Source: Trichostrongylus colubriformis (taxonomy: Eukaryota > Nematoda > Chromadorea > Rhabditida > Trichostrongylidae). Taken from it: a stretch of 64,000 bases of DNA. The stretch is taken from assembly GCA_963978905.1 (NCBI GenBank), contig OZ022261.1, positions 13,551,475 to 13,615,474 of the forward strand. Direction: 5' to 3'. This document shows, piece by piece, positions 22,511 through 34,615 of the stretch (within the stretch, counting starts at the first letter, position 1; each line of letters opens with the position of its first letter). A program made the translations under genes and the position numbers. The notes below the pieces were generated by a model. The model was given only the letters and a program-made list of their open reading frames with translations. It did no database searches and was not told where the DNA came from.

Positions 22511-22523
22511 ACTTTACTTGAAG

Positions 22524-23080
22524 GAATCGTCCACGGAAAATGAGTTTTTGTGTTACCAATATATTTATGTTGTATTTGCCTAATGTTGGCCTCATGCAAA
22601 ATTTCACGTGAAGAAATGTAAATTTGGCTGAGATACAGCACCACAAAGTGCGGTCCAGGTGAGCGGAGCCTCCGTGTAAAAGCCTTGTCTCGTCGTCCGC
22701 CGCCGTTGGGAACGGAGAGTGGGACTGTTCACGTAACCTTCTGTTCCTACAATGCGTCTCCGACCACGGCGGAGAAGCTAGAATCGACCCACACCCAGTT
22801 TGAAACCCTTTCCTGGTGAGTGCGAGCTGCCACACGAAAACAAAGGATCGCCCCGTCCAGCATCATTTCGGAGGCGTTGGACTGCCGCGTCGTGAGAACA
22901 GTTTGCTGCGTTATAGGCCGCGCGCGGAGAGCTAGCCGACCGCATTATTCTCTCGCCACCAAGCGCGCCTCTTCTAGTTGATTTACCATCAAGGTAGCAT
23001 TAATACAAGTACTCTCTCGAAATGAGAACAGCTGTGACTAGAACGACAGTGAGGGGTGTGGGTCGATTCTAGCTTGACCC
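22524..23080. repeat. Dispersed repeat R2, copy 1
   Basis: 22,524-22,790 matches 57,085-57,340 (landmarks GGAATCGTCCACGGAAAATG and GTGGGACTGTT followed by CTGTTCCTACAATG). Its outer end GAAGCTAGAATCGACCCACACCC (truncated here; about 22,776) is inverted near 23,055-23,080, so the unit is foldback-like. Non-coding. Confidence 0.5.
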
Positions 23081-23284
23081 GGACCACGGTGCCGCGTCAG
23101 TGGGCGGGGCACGCGGCGTAGCACTCCTCGCGGCGAAGGTAGCAGGAAACATGCTTTGAATCGTAAAGAGGAACAGTGAATAACCATTGTTCAGTAAGTG
23201 ATAATGCCCAAAACTCGACATAACCTCAGAAATTAGCGGGAAAGGTCGGCTTAAGTGTGGGTTGGGTAGGGCACTGTAGGAGAT

Positions 23285-23760
23285 GTACAGGGTGCCCATG
23301 GACTTTGTCAGACTCCGCCCACTGTGGGCGGGGAGTGCGTTAAGATGTTCAGTGTGGAGATTCGAATTCCATAATTCGCTCGAAGAGAGCCCAAGAGACG
23401 GGGTTGGCCAAAAGAAGCTGAGAGAATATGTAGCAGATGAAAAATCACCGTAACCTGTATATGAACCAGGAGTCTGGTGTGTCTGTCATGTTTTCTGTCT
23501 GTGCACCCGAAACTCATTACTGGCTGAAGAACACGCGGAGAAGTCAGGTCAAGTAAAGGTGAGTGGGTCTTGCTAAGAGATGAACAGGTAGCATATGGAT
23601 AATGTCAGACTCTCTCACTGTGGGCTGGGCTTGCGTTAAATGTTCACTGTTTCGATGCAAAATTCTATAATTAGCTGTTATCCCTTCCAAAAGAGCTCAG
23701 AAGTCGGGATAAGGTAGGCCAAAATGAGTTAGGGGTGCATGTAGCAGATGGAGATACCCG
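23285..23760 (+). repeat. Tandem duplication, ~310-bp period
   Basis: The segment from about 23,298 (ATGGACTTTGTCAGACTCCGCCCACTGTGGGC...) to 23,445 recurs diverged from about 23,595 to 23,750 with the same order of landmarks (CACTGTGGGC, GTAGCAGATG). A related stretch occurs at 59,670-59,790. Function unknown. Confidence 0.5.
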
Positions 23761-24663
23761 CTTCCGGATGGCGAAGCACGCTCCCGTAGGTGGTGCTTAC
23801 TGCGAGTGTTTATAAGTTGCCTCAGGAGCAGCTCAGAGACTGCGAGAAAAATCGATGGAGATCAGCGATGTCTAGGCGGTATTACAGGCTACTGAGGTAG
23901 GGAGAGGTCCGCCTGCAATGAGCGGAACGCTATCAACAATATCGTGCTCACCCATAAAAAACATAACTCCGCTTTAAACCTTTCTAAAATGCCGGGGAAA
24001 ATTGAAGTAATTCGAAGCTGTCAGAGTGACAAAAATAATATCAACTGATCAGGGTAACAGGGATATTGGTTGAAAATAGGATATTCGTTGAAAATATTTT
24101 GTGCAAAAGGTTGGAAACGGCCATGGACCATACCACTGAAAGGGCACCCTCATAGAAAATGGAAGTCTGGAAAATGGTCAACGAGCCACAACAATAGGTG
24201 ATGCTATTTTAGAGCTTTAATGAAGTCCTATTGGTCGACATCGATCGAACATAGATCTCTGTGCAATGAGCTGAAAGGAGGTAATGGAATCCAGAATGAT
24301 TACAGTCGCAGAAGTCGAAAAACTGCAGCATCTTGTGCCATGGGTCGTCACTGTCGGTCTTCGTACGGAGAGCCGGGCAATGTGATGGACAGCACCAGTG
24401 GATGGGCACAATTGCAGAAGCTTACATTCTGTAGAGCACATTGCATTTACATCGACACTTATGCTATGATGGGCCTTTGTAGTGAAGACTGTGAATGGAC
24501 TACCCCGCAGCACAAATGTAAAATCTATAGATTTTCGTCAAACCACATTGCTGTGTAATTTCTGTTTATATCATTTTGCCCACGGTCCGCCTCGCACGTG
24601 TACCCCGTAAGGCATGTAGATCGTGAAGCTCACCTGCTTCGTATGACGAAGATTCATTGTCGG

Positions 24664-25198
24664 TTTAAAAGCTTGTCGTTCCTAATACATCGCCTCATCC
24701 CTTAATTAGATCAGTTTCAGTTGTTGTACATCGTATTAGATAATTTAGTGAAATTTCTATTCTAACGGACCTAGTGATATACTAATTTTAAAAATCAAGC
24801 TCACTGTCCTCCTGCCTTTCGAGCTTGATGTCAATACCTTATGCTACCCACTTGCCAATTCCACGTGGATGGCCGGTAAACCCGTGTCTCGGAGTTTTGG
24901 TGAGTGCCTATGACCCCCGGTGTGGCGAAGGGCATCATAGCCGTCTGATGCGACGCTTGTCAAGGTCACGCAATAGAGCTTCCAAGGCAGGAGTGGCAGT
25001 TTTTCTTGAAGAACTATCTCCAAGATCCATACCATATATCACTTGGTCGTGCTACATGTACAACCATATACCTCAACATCAACTAATTATTTTCCAAAGG
25101 GTACCTCCCAGTTTAAAAGTTTGTTGTTACTAATACATCGCCTCATCCATTAATTTGATTCAGTTTCAGTTGTTGTACATCGTATTAGATAATATAGG
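24664..25198 (+). repeat. Direct repeat pair, 449 bp apart
   Basis: About 85 bp at 24,664-24,750 (CTAATACATCGCCTCATCC...GTATTAGATAAT) recurs at 25,113-25,198 with about 90% identity. The DNA between them (24,825-25,110) has an open plus frame that I do not recognise. Confidence 0.5.
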
Positions 25199-25211
25199 TC
25201 TAAAAATATCA

Positions 25212-27535
25212 TCAACTGGTAATTAGACTAAACATTGCCTTGAGTACTGTTGAGTTTTCTTCTTTTCTCTTCAATATTATTCTGATTGTTAGCAATAACG
25301 ACATTGTCTTGGTAAAGGCACGTCTAGTGATAATGAAATAAATAAATAAATAAATAAATATTCGCGAAGACTTGCTTACATATGCGATACATGTGTATGA
25401 GTGCATGTGTTGAGTGGTCCAACATGAGCACGTTGTCTACATACAAGTTCTCAATGATGCGTTGGGTTATTGTGCTATCTTCTTCTTTTTGTTGTTCAAT
25501 TTCATATTGAATGGATATTCCTAGGAGGAATGGTGACGCGTTCATTCCAAAAGGTAAACGACAAAATTGCAGTATGCGTACATTCTCAGATGCTGGTGGC
25601 TCGTTGACATTCTTGAGCCATAAGAATCTTAGCGAGTCAAGTTCGGATTCTTGTAGGTATAGCAGGTATATGGAAGTAGGTCCTTATAGGTCTTGTATGT
25701 ATATGAAAGGCTTTCTCTAGTCTGCGACCGTTATTTTCTATCTGAGCTGGGCTCGTAGCAGTATGCCACACAAACTTGGCAGTATAAGTGGACCTTAGTG
25801 GATGACGTCGTTGAGGCTCAACCGGCCTTTCACTTTTGAGGATGCATCCAGTAAAATTTGTGTTTTGGTTGTTGCGCAGGTGGCTTTGATTACTGCTTGG
25901 TGGGGAATGTAATAGAGAAGGTTCCCTGAATAGGGTGGGTTTGGTGCTCCTCCACGAAGCCTTTCTTGATTTGTTTCTCAATTATTTCGCAGTAGTCGTT
26001 CAAGCATTGTGGATTTTTTGCTCTCGTAGTGCAGAGTTGGTGAAGTCTACCAAGAGCTAAGTTTTTGTTGTCAGCTAAAGCGCTTAAGTTATGTTTTCAG
26101 GGGAATCGCACATATATCTTACTTTGGTGCATCTAAGCAGTGGAATGGAAATTCGCAATTATTTTTTTGTTGAGTTCTTCATTAGTGTGAAGCTCTTCTG
26201 TTCCTAATCCGGATAGTTTCTATAGGTCCAAACAGTCTAAGTAGTATGTTCCTGTTGATCTTTGTATAAGGAGGTGAGTTTGTTGACACTCACAATAGTC
26301 ATAACCTGGATGTGAGTTTTGCCTGCTTTCTAGAGTACCTGAGACAACAGGGCAGGAGAATGTTGGTGTTACAAAGAGGCCTGGGGGAATTTGACTTGTG
26401 GTTCATCTAATTGTAGGATTTTATAGAAGTAGTCAACTCCGAAGAGAATATCTGGGATGAGGTCTGTTGTGATTTCTTGGAGGAAGGAGCTTCGAAAGTT
26501 GAGAATTTTTTGCTCAAGGAAACGTTTATCTCTCAGGTTTAATTCATGAAGTGTTAATGGTATGATTGTATCATTGTTAAGTAAGTTGACTTTTATTGAT
26601 TGGCTCTCTGAATCGAATAGAGGGTTCCGACGTGTATAACCCGTTTCTTTTCGCCGTGGCCTCGGAAGATATGGACGGTGGTTGTGGTTTCAATGTTTGG
26701 TGTGAGCTGCAGTCTGTCTGTCAATGACGACGTAATGAAGGATTGATCTGAGGCGGAGTCTAGCAGTGCTTTTCCTTATTTGAGCATTCCTTTCTTACTC
26801 GCAGTGAAGCAATCATCAACCTAGCGACGACATTTGTTTTGCTTTGGTGGGTAAACTTCTCCTCGAGTATTTGTTGTGATGGTATATGTGCCTGAAAATA
26901 GACGTTGGCTGCTGTGTGATTATCTTGCGATGGTGAAACAAGTTTGACAGTACGTAATTGTGTCGGTTGCAATGGTAGGGCGTGCTCCATTTGTGGTGGT
27001 GACAAGGGTCTTTTTGGATAGTTATTTGGCTGTTCATTGGTCTCATGTTGTGTACTGCGACGTAGAGGGACTTAGTTGCGCTAGCGATAGTGACTTGGAT
27101 GCTGTCCATTATTACTACGTTGGAAATTTCTTGTGGACGAAGTTGTCTCTGTCTAGTGTATAGTGTCGTGGATCTTCTTCTAGGTGAAATCTGGCATTCA
27201 TGGTGGGTTTTGGTGTCTGGTGCTTGCTTAGGCAAAGCTTGGGATGGTGGCATCCGCCGCTGTTGCAGCAATTTGGTTTATTGCAAAATATTGATCTGTG
27301 GTGAGCGCCAAAGCATTTCCAGCAAGCCTTCAGTGCTTTAAGGCGTGCGATTTTTTGTTGTATGGTACGATATCACTCACATTGTTCAAATCTGTGAGCT
27401 CGACCACACCCGGCACAGTAAGAGATGTTGGATTGTAGGTTTGAGCGTGGAATACTGACTGGTTGTTTTTGAGATTTATCATTAAGGCTAATATGCTCTC
27501 TGCGTTTAATAATAGTGGATCTGTGATAGCGAACG
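25212..27535 (-). pseudogene. BEL/Pao remnant C: Gag zinc knuckles, protease, RT
   Basis: Read along the minus strand. 27,430-27,240 shows CAGCGRAHRFEQC, CWKCFGAHHRSIFC and a third CX-HH-C cluster, the triple zinc knuckle of BEL/Pao Gag. 26,775-26,750 has ALLDSASDQSF, the D-S-A active site of the retropepsin. 26,500-26,420 has ILFGVDYFY, the protease C-terminal motif. RT follows: the palm stretch with KGPLILPSL-like sequence (about 25,850), PFGMNASPFLL (about 25,545) and ENLYVDN (about 25,440), the catalytic YVDD-equivalent. Many frameshifts and stops. RNase H and integrase are absent; the frame ends at an (AAAT)n run near 25,340-25,365. Confidence 0.75.
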
Positions 27536-28264
27536 CTTAGCAACTATTTATTTTTACCAACATAATAACACGACACGAATGGGATACGACTACATGCAAA
27601 TTATTGGACGATGACAGCATCCACCAACGCTTCATCAACAACAGTTCCGTAAGCAACCTGGAACCGAGTGAACTATTTCTCCCGTTGATTTTTGTTGTGT
27701 ATTGTGGGTTAATCCTTGTGACTTTGAAAAAGTTCATCTGTATCACCCTTTAACAATTGTGTTCCATATGCAGCCCAGGTCACCCGTAAGCTCCGCGGTC
27801 AGTTTGGCGGCGGCGGCCCTGCCCAAAGCGAGACCTTCCAACGAGTCATCAGCGGCTTCCGCAGGACGGTGATAAGGAAGGGCCTGTACCGCCCACCAGA
27901 TTGGGTATCCATACCGCCCCATGACTGAGAAATGCCGCCTCCAGTGAGCTTGAGGTCAGTCGCATCCTGCTCTCCACCGGCGTCCTGCAGTTCCACAAGG
28001 ACGGCACTAATTTCAAGCCTGTAAAGTGAATAAAGATAAACACGTAAAGGAGCTGCCACAAGGACCTCACAACGCCGACATGCATTAAATCACGGGACAC
28101 ACAATGAACCTGTCAATCATACTTTCACCCTCTCGAGTTCTCACGAACTCCTTCTAGATGGATGAATCTTTCTTTCCACTTACCTGGAGTTGTTGTTATA
28201 TTAGTCGTGTTACTGTATTGGTAAAAGTACATAGTTGCTAAACGTCCGCTATCACAGAACCACC
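27518..28264. repeat. Inverted-repeat-bounded insert between two BEL/Pao pieces
   Basis: 27,518-27,582 (CTGTGATAGCGAACGCTTAGCAAC...) is inverted at 28,200-28,264 over about 60 bp. The interior includes a GC-rich patch (27,795-28,020). The left arm overlaps the C remnant and the right arm abuts the D integrase piece. It could be a DNA element with these ends, or the join of two inverted retroelement fragments. Confidence 0.45.
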
Positions 28265-29110
28265 AATCTTATTGAAACGCGATGCAGTACCATGGATGGG
28301 AGGAGTTTGGGAAAGGTGGGTTCCGTAAATCTTGCTTTCCGAAAGAGCGTTGGGAGAAAAAAGTTAAGCCCTTAGATATGACGGCAGTTACGGCACTCAT
28401 CGAGACAATTTCAAACACCAGACCGCTTACAGCCGTCAGTGCAACAGATGCCTCAGTTGATCCCTTGCGTCCGACTGATTTCTTACAGGGGGACGTCAGC
28501 TTTTAGCTGCTGCAACCCTTGAATTCAGCCGTCGTTTCTGACGATGACACGCCGGCTGCATTTAAACGGTCTCGCTAGCAAAGGAAGCACTGGAAAATTC
28601 GGAAAGAATAGCAACCAAGTTTTGGAACATCTGGAACATCGGGTACCTCACGGTGTTGAGAGATACGCAGAAGTCCTTAGGCAAAACGCGTGAACGTAAT
28701 GCAAGAGCAAGTCTCAATTGTTGAAGAAATAGTGCTAATCGAGCAAGAACTCATGCCAAGATGCCACTGGGCGATCGGTCTGATCGCAGAGCTAGTAATG
28801 AGCGCTGATGGATTCGTAGGCTCAGCAAAAATTAGGCTTCCGCACAAGAGGGCGTACATTCAACGATCAATTACAAAACTCCACCCACTAGAGATCAGAG
28901 CAACAGCTTTAGCAAAAATGCACGAGCAAGCACTAGACGCGGAATATAAGCAGTCAAGGAGAAGGAACTCTTTCTGCGCAGATATCAACTCAACAGCACC
29001 ATCAAAGACCTCAGCGCGCAGCAAAAACAAAGGCATGCGAGGCAATCAGGCGAGAACAGAAGCAAATGAAATTCAATGTATCCACAAGTGTTGCAGAAGT
29101 AGCGCTTAGC
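28265..29110 (+). pseudogene. BEL/Pao remnant D: integrase C-terminus
   Basis: 28,282-28,506 reads as the end of the integrase catalytic region (ISNTRPLTAVS then LRPTDFL). 28,560-28,680 in another frame gives ATKFWNIWNIGYLTVLRD, the FWxxWxxxYL signature of the domain after integrase. 28,690-29,109 carries the following small beta domain (IVLIEQELMPRCHWAIGLI ... LHPLE) and then an Arg/Lys-rich tail. At least two frameshifts and one in-frame stop. The strand is opposite to remnant C. The upstream parts of this copy are absent. Confidence 0.7.
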
Positions 29111-29239
29111 GTGTGACAGCCTGTTAACATCGGGTCTATATTTTCTATTCTGATGTTGGTGACGCGGTAAGTTACCATTTGAAATGGAACAGAATTCATC
29201 ACCTGTACACAATGTATTGTAACAGTACATCCAACAAGT

Positions 29240-30835
29240 AGGCCTTTTGAAGTCTGCTCAGCCACAACTATAAGACGTACAACGAGAGTTATGAAGCTCT
29301 TCAGTATGTTTTCGAACAGTCTCCAGATCCCAGTGAGTGGTTGGTACCATCAGGCAAACTCGTTTGACAAAAGTCAGGTATGCCTCGGCCATATTGCGAG
29401 GGAGTTACCGAGATTCTTTCAAAGGGGCTTATCGGCAACCCACATTGTTGGCCTATGGAAGCAACATTCTCCGTTGTCCTTATTTGCTATTTCACCATAG
29501 GCGTCATTTAACTCATAATCTGGTTGGTAATCCGCAAAAAGGAGACTACTGGAACTGCAGCAACGATACTATCATAGCGCTCACAAATACGACACCCGTA
29601 AGAGAGAATAGATCATTCTCGTTGACACACTTTACACCTAGTATAAATGCAACGGAAACAGTGCTCCCGGTAACAGCTGGATCTATTATCGCGATAAGAT
29701 CGACCTGTCAGGACGGATATATGAGTCATTCCATCGATATCCAAAACGTAAGGAGTTCCATTACGAATATAGACGAGAGGTCCTCTTCAACAGTGTCCAG
29801 ACGATTCTTTGTGTTCAGTTACGCCATCAAAACGTAAACGTGGGCAGTATCAAAATAGAACGTGTTTCAGAACATCTATCATGTCAAAAAGTGTGTTACT
29901 TTTGGACAAAGAAACACTATACCGAGTGGATCGCGCGACTAGTTGCCGTGGATTGGGTTCATGTAATCATGATAGGTGTGGAACTTCAAAGCTCCGAAAA
30001 CGATCCATGAATGCCACCTCACAATTTCCCGGGTACATATTCTGCTCTACACAATGCAGCGGTGTTGACTGTATATGCTTAATTCCCTGGTACATTCCTC
30101 GCAGAGTATGCACGTACTTCGCATTTCCCATGTGCCAACATCGCCTCAAGTGTATGGAAATTTCGAATGCGCAGCATGGATGCCAAAAATCACTCTGAAA
30201 ATCAGTGAATAAATATGTAACACAAAGAAAATGGAACGATTTCGCTAATACCGTACCACAATAAAGAATTTGCGCATTCCAGTTTTATGCTGATATCACT
30301 ACAAATGCCTAGCTTCGGTCTCCAACAAAAATGTGCACAAACAGACAACTAAAAATTCATTGTCCTCTCAGACCACATCTTCCAGGTAACATGCCAGTCT
30401 TTAGACCAAGCAACCTCCAAGTTTTCCATGTGCACCACCGCGCCTTACTGTGATTGTGACGCCGCAAGCCTCACACCCAGCTGCTTCTGCCCATACAACA
30501 CTTTCGCACAGCTTCGCCACAACAGAGAACTCATATCACCAATATCGACACAATCACATCGTACATTACGATATCTAGCGCATCACGAAAAGGTTCCGCA
30601 TAATACAATAAAGAGGAAACAACTGTATCGATAGTCTCCAACAAGACAATCGAGGCTGCAGGTCTAAACGAAAACTCAGTCTGTGCGATTAGCGCAAAAA
30701 ATCTTTCGGGATGCTACAGTCGTGAGCACGGTTGCATGTGAAGTGGAATCGCAGTACATGTTGGCGGACTTGCTACCACTTGTCTTTTGCCAAGCGGGAC
30801 TGTTCAGATGGTTTATTAATAAAGCGGAAACTTAG
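29240..30835 (+). pseudogene. Envelope-like glycoprotein remnant (element D)
   Basis: Downstream of the integrase end, in the position of an env gene, lies a broken cysteine-rich coding stretch. The best part (about 29,810-30,200) has at least twelve cysteines, with aromatic residues around paired cysteines (FPGYIFC, then VDCIC about ten residues on). This spacing is like the phlebovirus-Gc-type envelope known in some nematode BEL/Pao elements (C. elegans Cer7 group). A hydrophobic stretch is readable near 29,490-29,540. Stops and frame changes occur throughout. The assignment is by position and cysteine pattern only; a decayed host secreted protein is the alternative. Confidence 0.4.
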
Positions 30836-30894
30836 TAAACCTAGTATATTGTAATTGATACCTCACTCTTGGAGGGAGGAAGAAAGCTTGTATT

Positions 30895-32245
30895 AACGAG
30901 GAAGGTCTTCCAACTCATGACGCGCTTCTTGAAAGCTGTTTTTTGCATGTATGGGGGTGCAGGCAAGAATCATATAACTGATGTCCATTTTTGCTGAGCG
31001 GCCCTACGAATGCCAAAAAAGGGTTGATGGTTCGATCCCCACTGAGGACAAATTTTTGCAAAATTTAGATTTCCAGTTTTTGGGCTCGTAAACATTTGAA
31101 TATGAAGATTAAGTGCAGTAATCACATTTAGCACCCCGGACTGCCCTCTACTGCCAGTTTTCAGCAAGTTTGACACTCCAACTTTTTGACCTTTTAGCGC
31201 TCATAGCGCACGAACGAGGCGTTTTTGCGTAGAACGGATTTCATATTCGCGTTCAGGAGGTCGAACTACCCCCAGAGGTATGTTTCCAGCCCAATCGAAG
31301 TTTTGACCCAAATTCGAAAATTTGAGCTGGGCATTGGTATACCTTCGACTGCACGTTCAACGAAGGGGACGACGGTATCACTTGTCAAGAAATCCTGACT
31401 ATTTCTCTTGCTTAATGCTTGGTTGGTCAAGTTATAACGATAGGCATCCATGTTGTGCATATTTCACTGATTTTCAGCGATTTTGTTGGTTACTCACTTC
31501 TACAAATAGGAAGGGCACCATGTATCCATGACCAAACGTCTTTCTCGAAGTTAGGGTCAAAATTTGGAATTGGCTAAAAATGCGTCTTTAAGGGTAGTTT
31601 GACTCCCTGAACACGAATATGGCACTCATTTTGAGCGAAATCGCAATTTTCGAGCGCTATGGGCCCTTATGTGTCCAAAAAAGTCAGATCACCAGATTCA
31701 CTGAAAATTCGTAAACAGAGTCATTTTGGCATGCTGTCAACGAAAAACATAGTCATTTGGCATAAACAGACATATCCGAAGATGAAAAAGTGAAGGCAAA
31801 AACAAATGCAAAACTTCGGCAGGGCCGAGACCCGAACCACCAACCCATGCCTTACGATCGTTTGAGAGTCCATCGTCGTATCCAGTAGGCCACTCGATCG
31901 GTACAACGTATCCACATCGGGGAACCGTTGTGAAACTGCTGCACACTTTTAGTGCATGGTGGAGGCAAGATCCTATTTTTTCCCGTATTTGACTTTGTTT
32001 TGGATGTGAAATAGAAGAACACCTTTGGATCTGCACATGGTTAAGGTTACAAGGAGTTTGCGTTACAATAAGTGGATTAAAATCGCCTTTTTGGAAAAAA
32101 TTCCTTTACTACTTTTTTGGCATTCGTAGGGTCGCTCAGCAAAAATGGAAGTTAGTTATATGTTTCATGTAGGTACCCCCATATAACGGGAAAAACCGTT
32201 TCCCAAAAGCGCGTCATGACCTGAAAGACCTCCCTTGTAAGGATC
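30895..32245. repeat. Foldback repeat FB-2, relative of FB-1
   Basis: 30,895-31,015 is inverted at 32,118-32,240 (landmark TTTTTGCTGAGCGGCCCTACG with its inverse at 32,120). Interior 31,190-31,400 and 31,540-31,680 match parts of the FB-1 left arm in the same order (GCGTTCAGG...CGAA.TACCCC; CTATGGGCCC near 31,662). A minus-strand tRNA-like segment sits at about 31,800-31,895 (box-B-like GGTTCGGGTC, box-A-like TGGCCTACTGG). Confidence 0.55.
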
Positions 32246-33100
32246 CACTTGTTCCGAACGTTCAGAGCGAAAGAGCCTTGTTCCCTCTTCCTCCCCCCTT
32301 TTATACAGTGCAGTCTTGTCAAATGTTAAGATCTGCATCATCGCTACCACAAAACCGCAACACTGACTTTCAAGCCTCTGAACTCAATCGATTGATTACA
32401 TGGAATAGAAGGATAGAACATAAGAAAGCTGAAAAATAGTATAATATAAGTACTCCAAGCATAATACAAGTAATGTAACCAAATACAGCATAGCATTGCA
32501 ATAACTGAGAGATTAGGACATATGTAACTAACAACATGATTGAGATACAAAATAAAGGCAATTAACTGATAGAGATCGGTCGACTTTGTCGACAGCATGG
32601 CCAAAACCTAGTGTCAAGCTGAGACAGAATCGTGGGCAACTAACGAATGCGCACAAAATGTTTTCTTCATCAAATGTAACCCACAAGGTATAACGACAAA
32701 GGAGAAGCTAACTTTCGGAAACGCCGTAGTAGGTACGCATTGCTACACAGTTTGTGGGGGCAGAAGCGTCTCGTTCAAATTGAGCGGTGTTCTCCATTAT
32801 ATCTCATAAGAGGAGAAAGTGATATTTTCTGAGAACCGCAGAATCGCACATACCACAGTTCGATTGGCTGGAGGACCTACAATTTGCAGACTTGCCCCTG
32901 TGTGGATGGTTCTTCTTGACCTTTGGAAAGTAACCCTGGTCGCAGTTTCAACTTCAGGCAGGCTCCTGGCTGCTACAGCACTTCATGTAGTAAAATTGAT
33001 TCATGTAGTAAAATTGATTGCGGTCATAACAAAACTCGTCGCATCGTCACTTCTCGCCACCGTACGCTGGGTAGCGGAAAACCGGCAACAGTGAAAAAAG
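32246..33100. other. Intergenic, no confident gene
   Basis: AT-rich up to 32,600. From about 32,870 a plus frame is cysteine-rich (NLQTCPCVDGSS, then CSKIDCGHNKT) but too short and degenerate to assign; it may belong to the zinc-knuckle fragment that follows. A short direct duplication TTCATGTAGTAAAATTGA lies at 32,983-33,018. Confidence 0.35.
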
Positions 33101-33116
33101 TGCGGGTCGACAAACC

Positions 33117-33607
33117 ATGAAGCCGCACCTGCCGTCCACACCCCTTTTTTCAAGCAAAGTCAAGTCTTCAGAACAATCGGACTTTCGTCCATCATACATG
33201 GCCGACGACCTCGACGAAGAAATACGCCAAAATACATGGAATACAAGCAAACCGCCACTTCTAAAGCTATCGGCAACTCTCTTCAGGCCCTTACTAATCG
33301 ACTCGACTAGCTATATTCGCCAACTGCTGAAATGAGAGCTGATCTTACTGTTTTGCTGGAGCGCACGGCTCCTGAGTCTTCATGCATTTTCTGCACCGTC
33401 ACTGAAAACGTTGACGGGCATTACACCGGTCGATGTCATCGGTACTCCGATCCAGTGAGCCGTACAGTGCGAGTGGCAGAGATACGAATTTGCCGCCGCT
33501 GCCCTCGTCCAGATCATGGTGCTGCATTATGCACTGTTTCATGCAGCATCTGTCGTGGAAGCCACAGCACCGTTGTGTGTTCAGGACCCCTGATGGGAGC
33601 CATATAA
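33117..33607 (+). pseudogene. Coiled-coil plus zinc-knuckle fragment E
   Basis: Two plus frames join at about 33,320. The first ends in an alpha-helical stretch (AIGNSLQALTNRLD). The second gives MRADLTVLLERT, then CIFC, DGHY..RC, DPVSRTVR, ICRRC, CSICRGSHSTVVC: three Cys/His clusters. The DPVSRTV segment and cluster spacing match 7690-7870, and the overall plan resembles the post-integrase module of element A (40,021-40,465). At least one stop lies between the coil and the knuckles. It probably derives from a retroelement nucleic-acid-binding protein; the rest of that element is not visible here. Confidence 0.5.
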
Positions 33608-33639
33608 ACAACATGTTTCGATCGATTGCAGTACTCAAC

Positions 33640-34615
33640 TCTCGTATAAGAAAGAAAGTAAGAAGTTACAAAATGAGCTTATTTTTTGTACTCTAGACAA
33701 AGCCAGTAATAAATATGCCCCTATATGTGCAAACTTTACATTCCCACCATCACGAAAGAAATGGGTATGAAATTCGACACTAACAACTCTTCTTCATTCA
33801 GAAGTACCTTCCTCCCTTATTGAGAGGAAAGATTAACGAGAACAGCAATGAAAAAATCAATAACATGACTACTCTGTCATTTGTGTAAGTTCCAAGCAAC
33901 AAAAGTCACTCTATTAAATTCGGATTCATTACAGGAGCAAGGAAGCAGTCTAGAACCGCTTTTCAGAGTTACCCTGTATAACACTTCTATTGAAACAATT
34001 TCATCAATTATAATAATGCTATCAAAAGTAGGAGTACTACTTTCATTGACTATTGGCAACAATAGATAATATCAATTAGACGCTAAGCTCTTCTCGGCAG
34101 ACTTCACAAATACATTCACTAACCCTCCACATATGAAAATGATGTCTGACTTAAAGGAATACTCAAAATCTGCTATAAAAATAGCACCGAAAGACACTAA
34201 TAGTTATAGAATTTTTTACACTAGTAGAAGTTCCTACAAAAATTATGACTGTTATACTAAAACAGACATTCTTTACCTTATAGATGACTTTCTTGATGAC
34301 AGTTACTGTGAATTTTCAGAGCGCATTTCCATACAAAATATGGAAGTACCGCAGTTCAGCAATATTATTCCAAAATTTAACCTTGTCCTTATGAATTTGC
34401 TTACTCTCTCGGAACTAATCAAAGTTCCTAGTAGTGATTTCAAGCTTTTGTTTTTATGATGGCATTCTCGTTTTACGAAGTACAGATTCTACCACTACTC
34501 TTAACAGACTCAGTATGATTCATGATAACATTTTGAAATTAGAAGAAATACACGAACGTGATTATGAATGTATTAGGTTAGTCATAAAGCATCAACCGTT
34601 TTGTATTGCGTAACT
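33640..34615 (+). pseudogene. AT-rich decayed coding region, unidentified
   Basis: One plus frame is open from 33,881 to 34,459 except for a single TAA at about 34,067. Neighbouring segments (33,650-33,770 and 34,455-34,610) continue as protein-like sequence in other frames (e.g. ELIFCTLDKASNKYAPIC; DGILVLRSTDSTTTLNRL). Codons are markedly AT-rich compared with the retroelement genes nearby. Possible RT-like hints (ADFTNTF; a hydrophobic turn before DGILVLR) are weak and the expected second aspartate is missing. Could be an unrecognised retroelement, a virus-derived insert or a host pseudogene. Confidence 0.35.

Noticed and set aside
24220..24558. Gene on either strand (open frames of about 100 codons)
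   Set aside because: Both strands are open and neither shows a domain or consistent splice sites.
29964..30198. Possible host cysteine-rich secreted protein
   Set aside because: Position directly behind a BEL/Pao integrase and lack of introns favour a retroelement envelope remnant, though not decisively.
31028..31045. tRNA gene from GGTTCGATCCCC
   Set aside because: Box B only; no box A at the right distance and no cloverleaf.
33881..34459. Functional reverse transcriptase
   Set aside because: Only a weak motif A-like string; the catalytic aspartate pair is not present.
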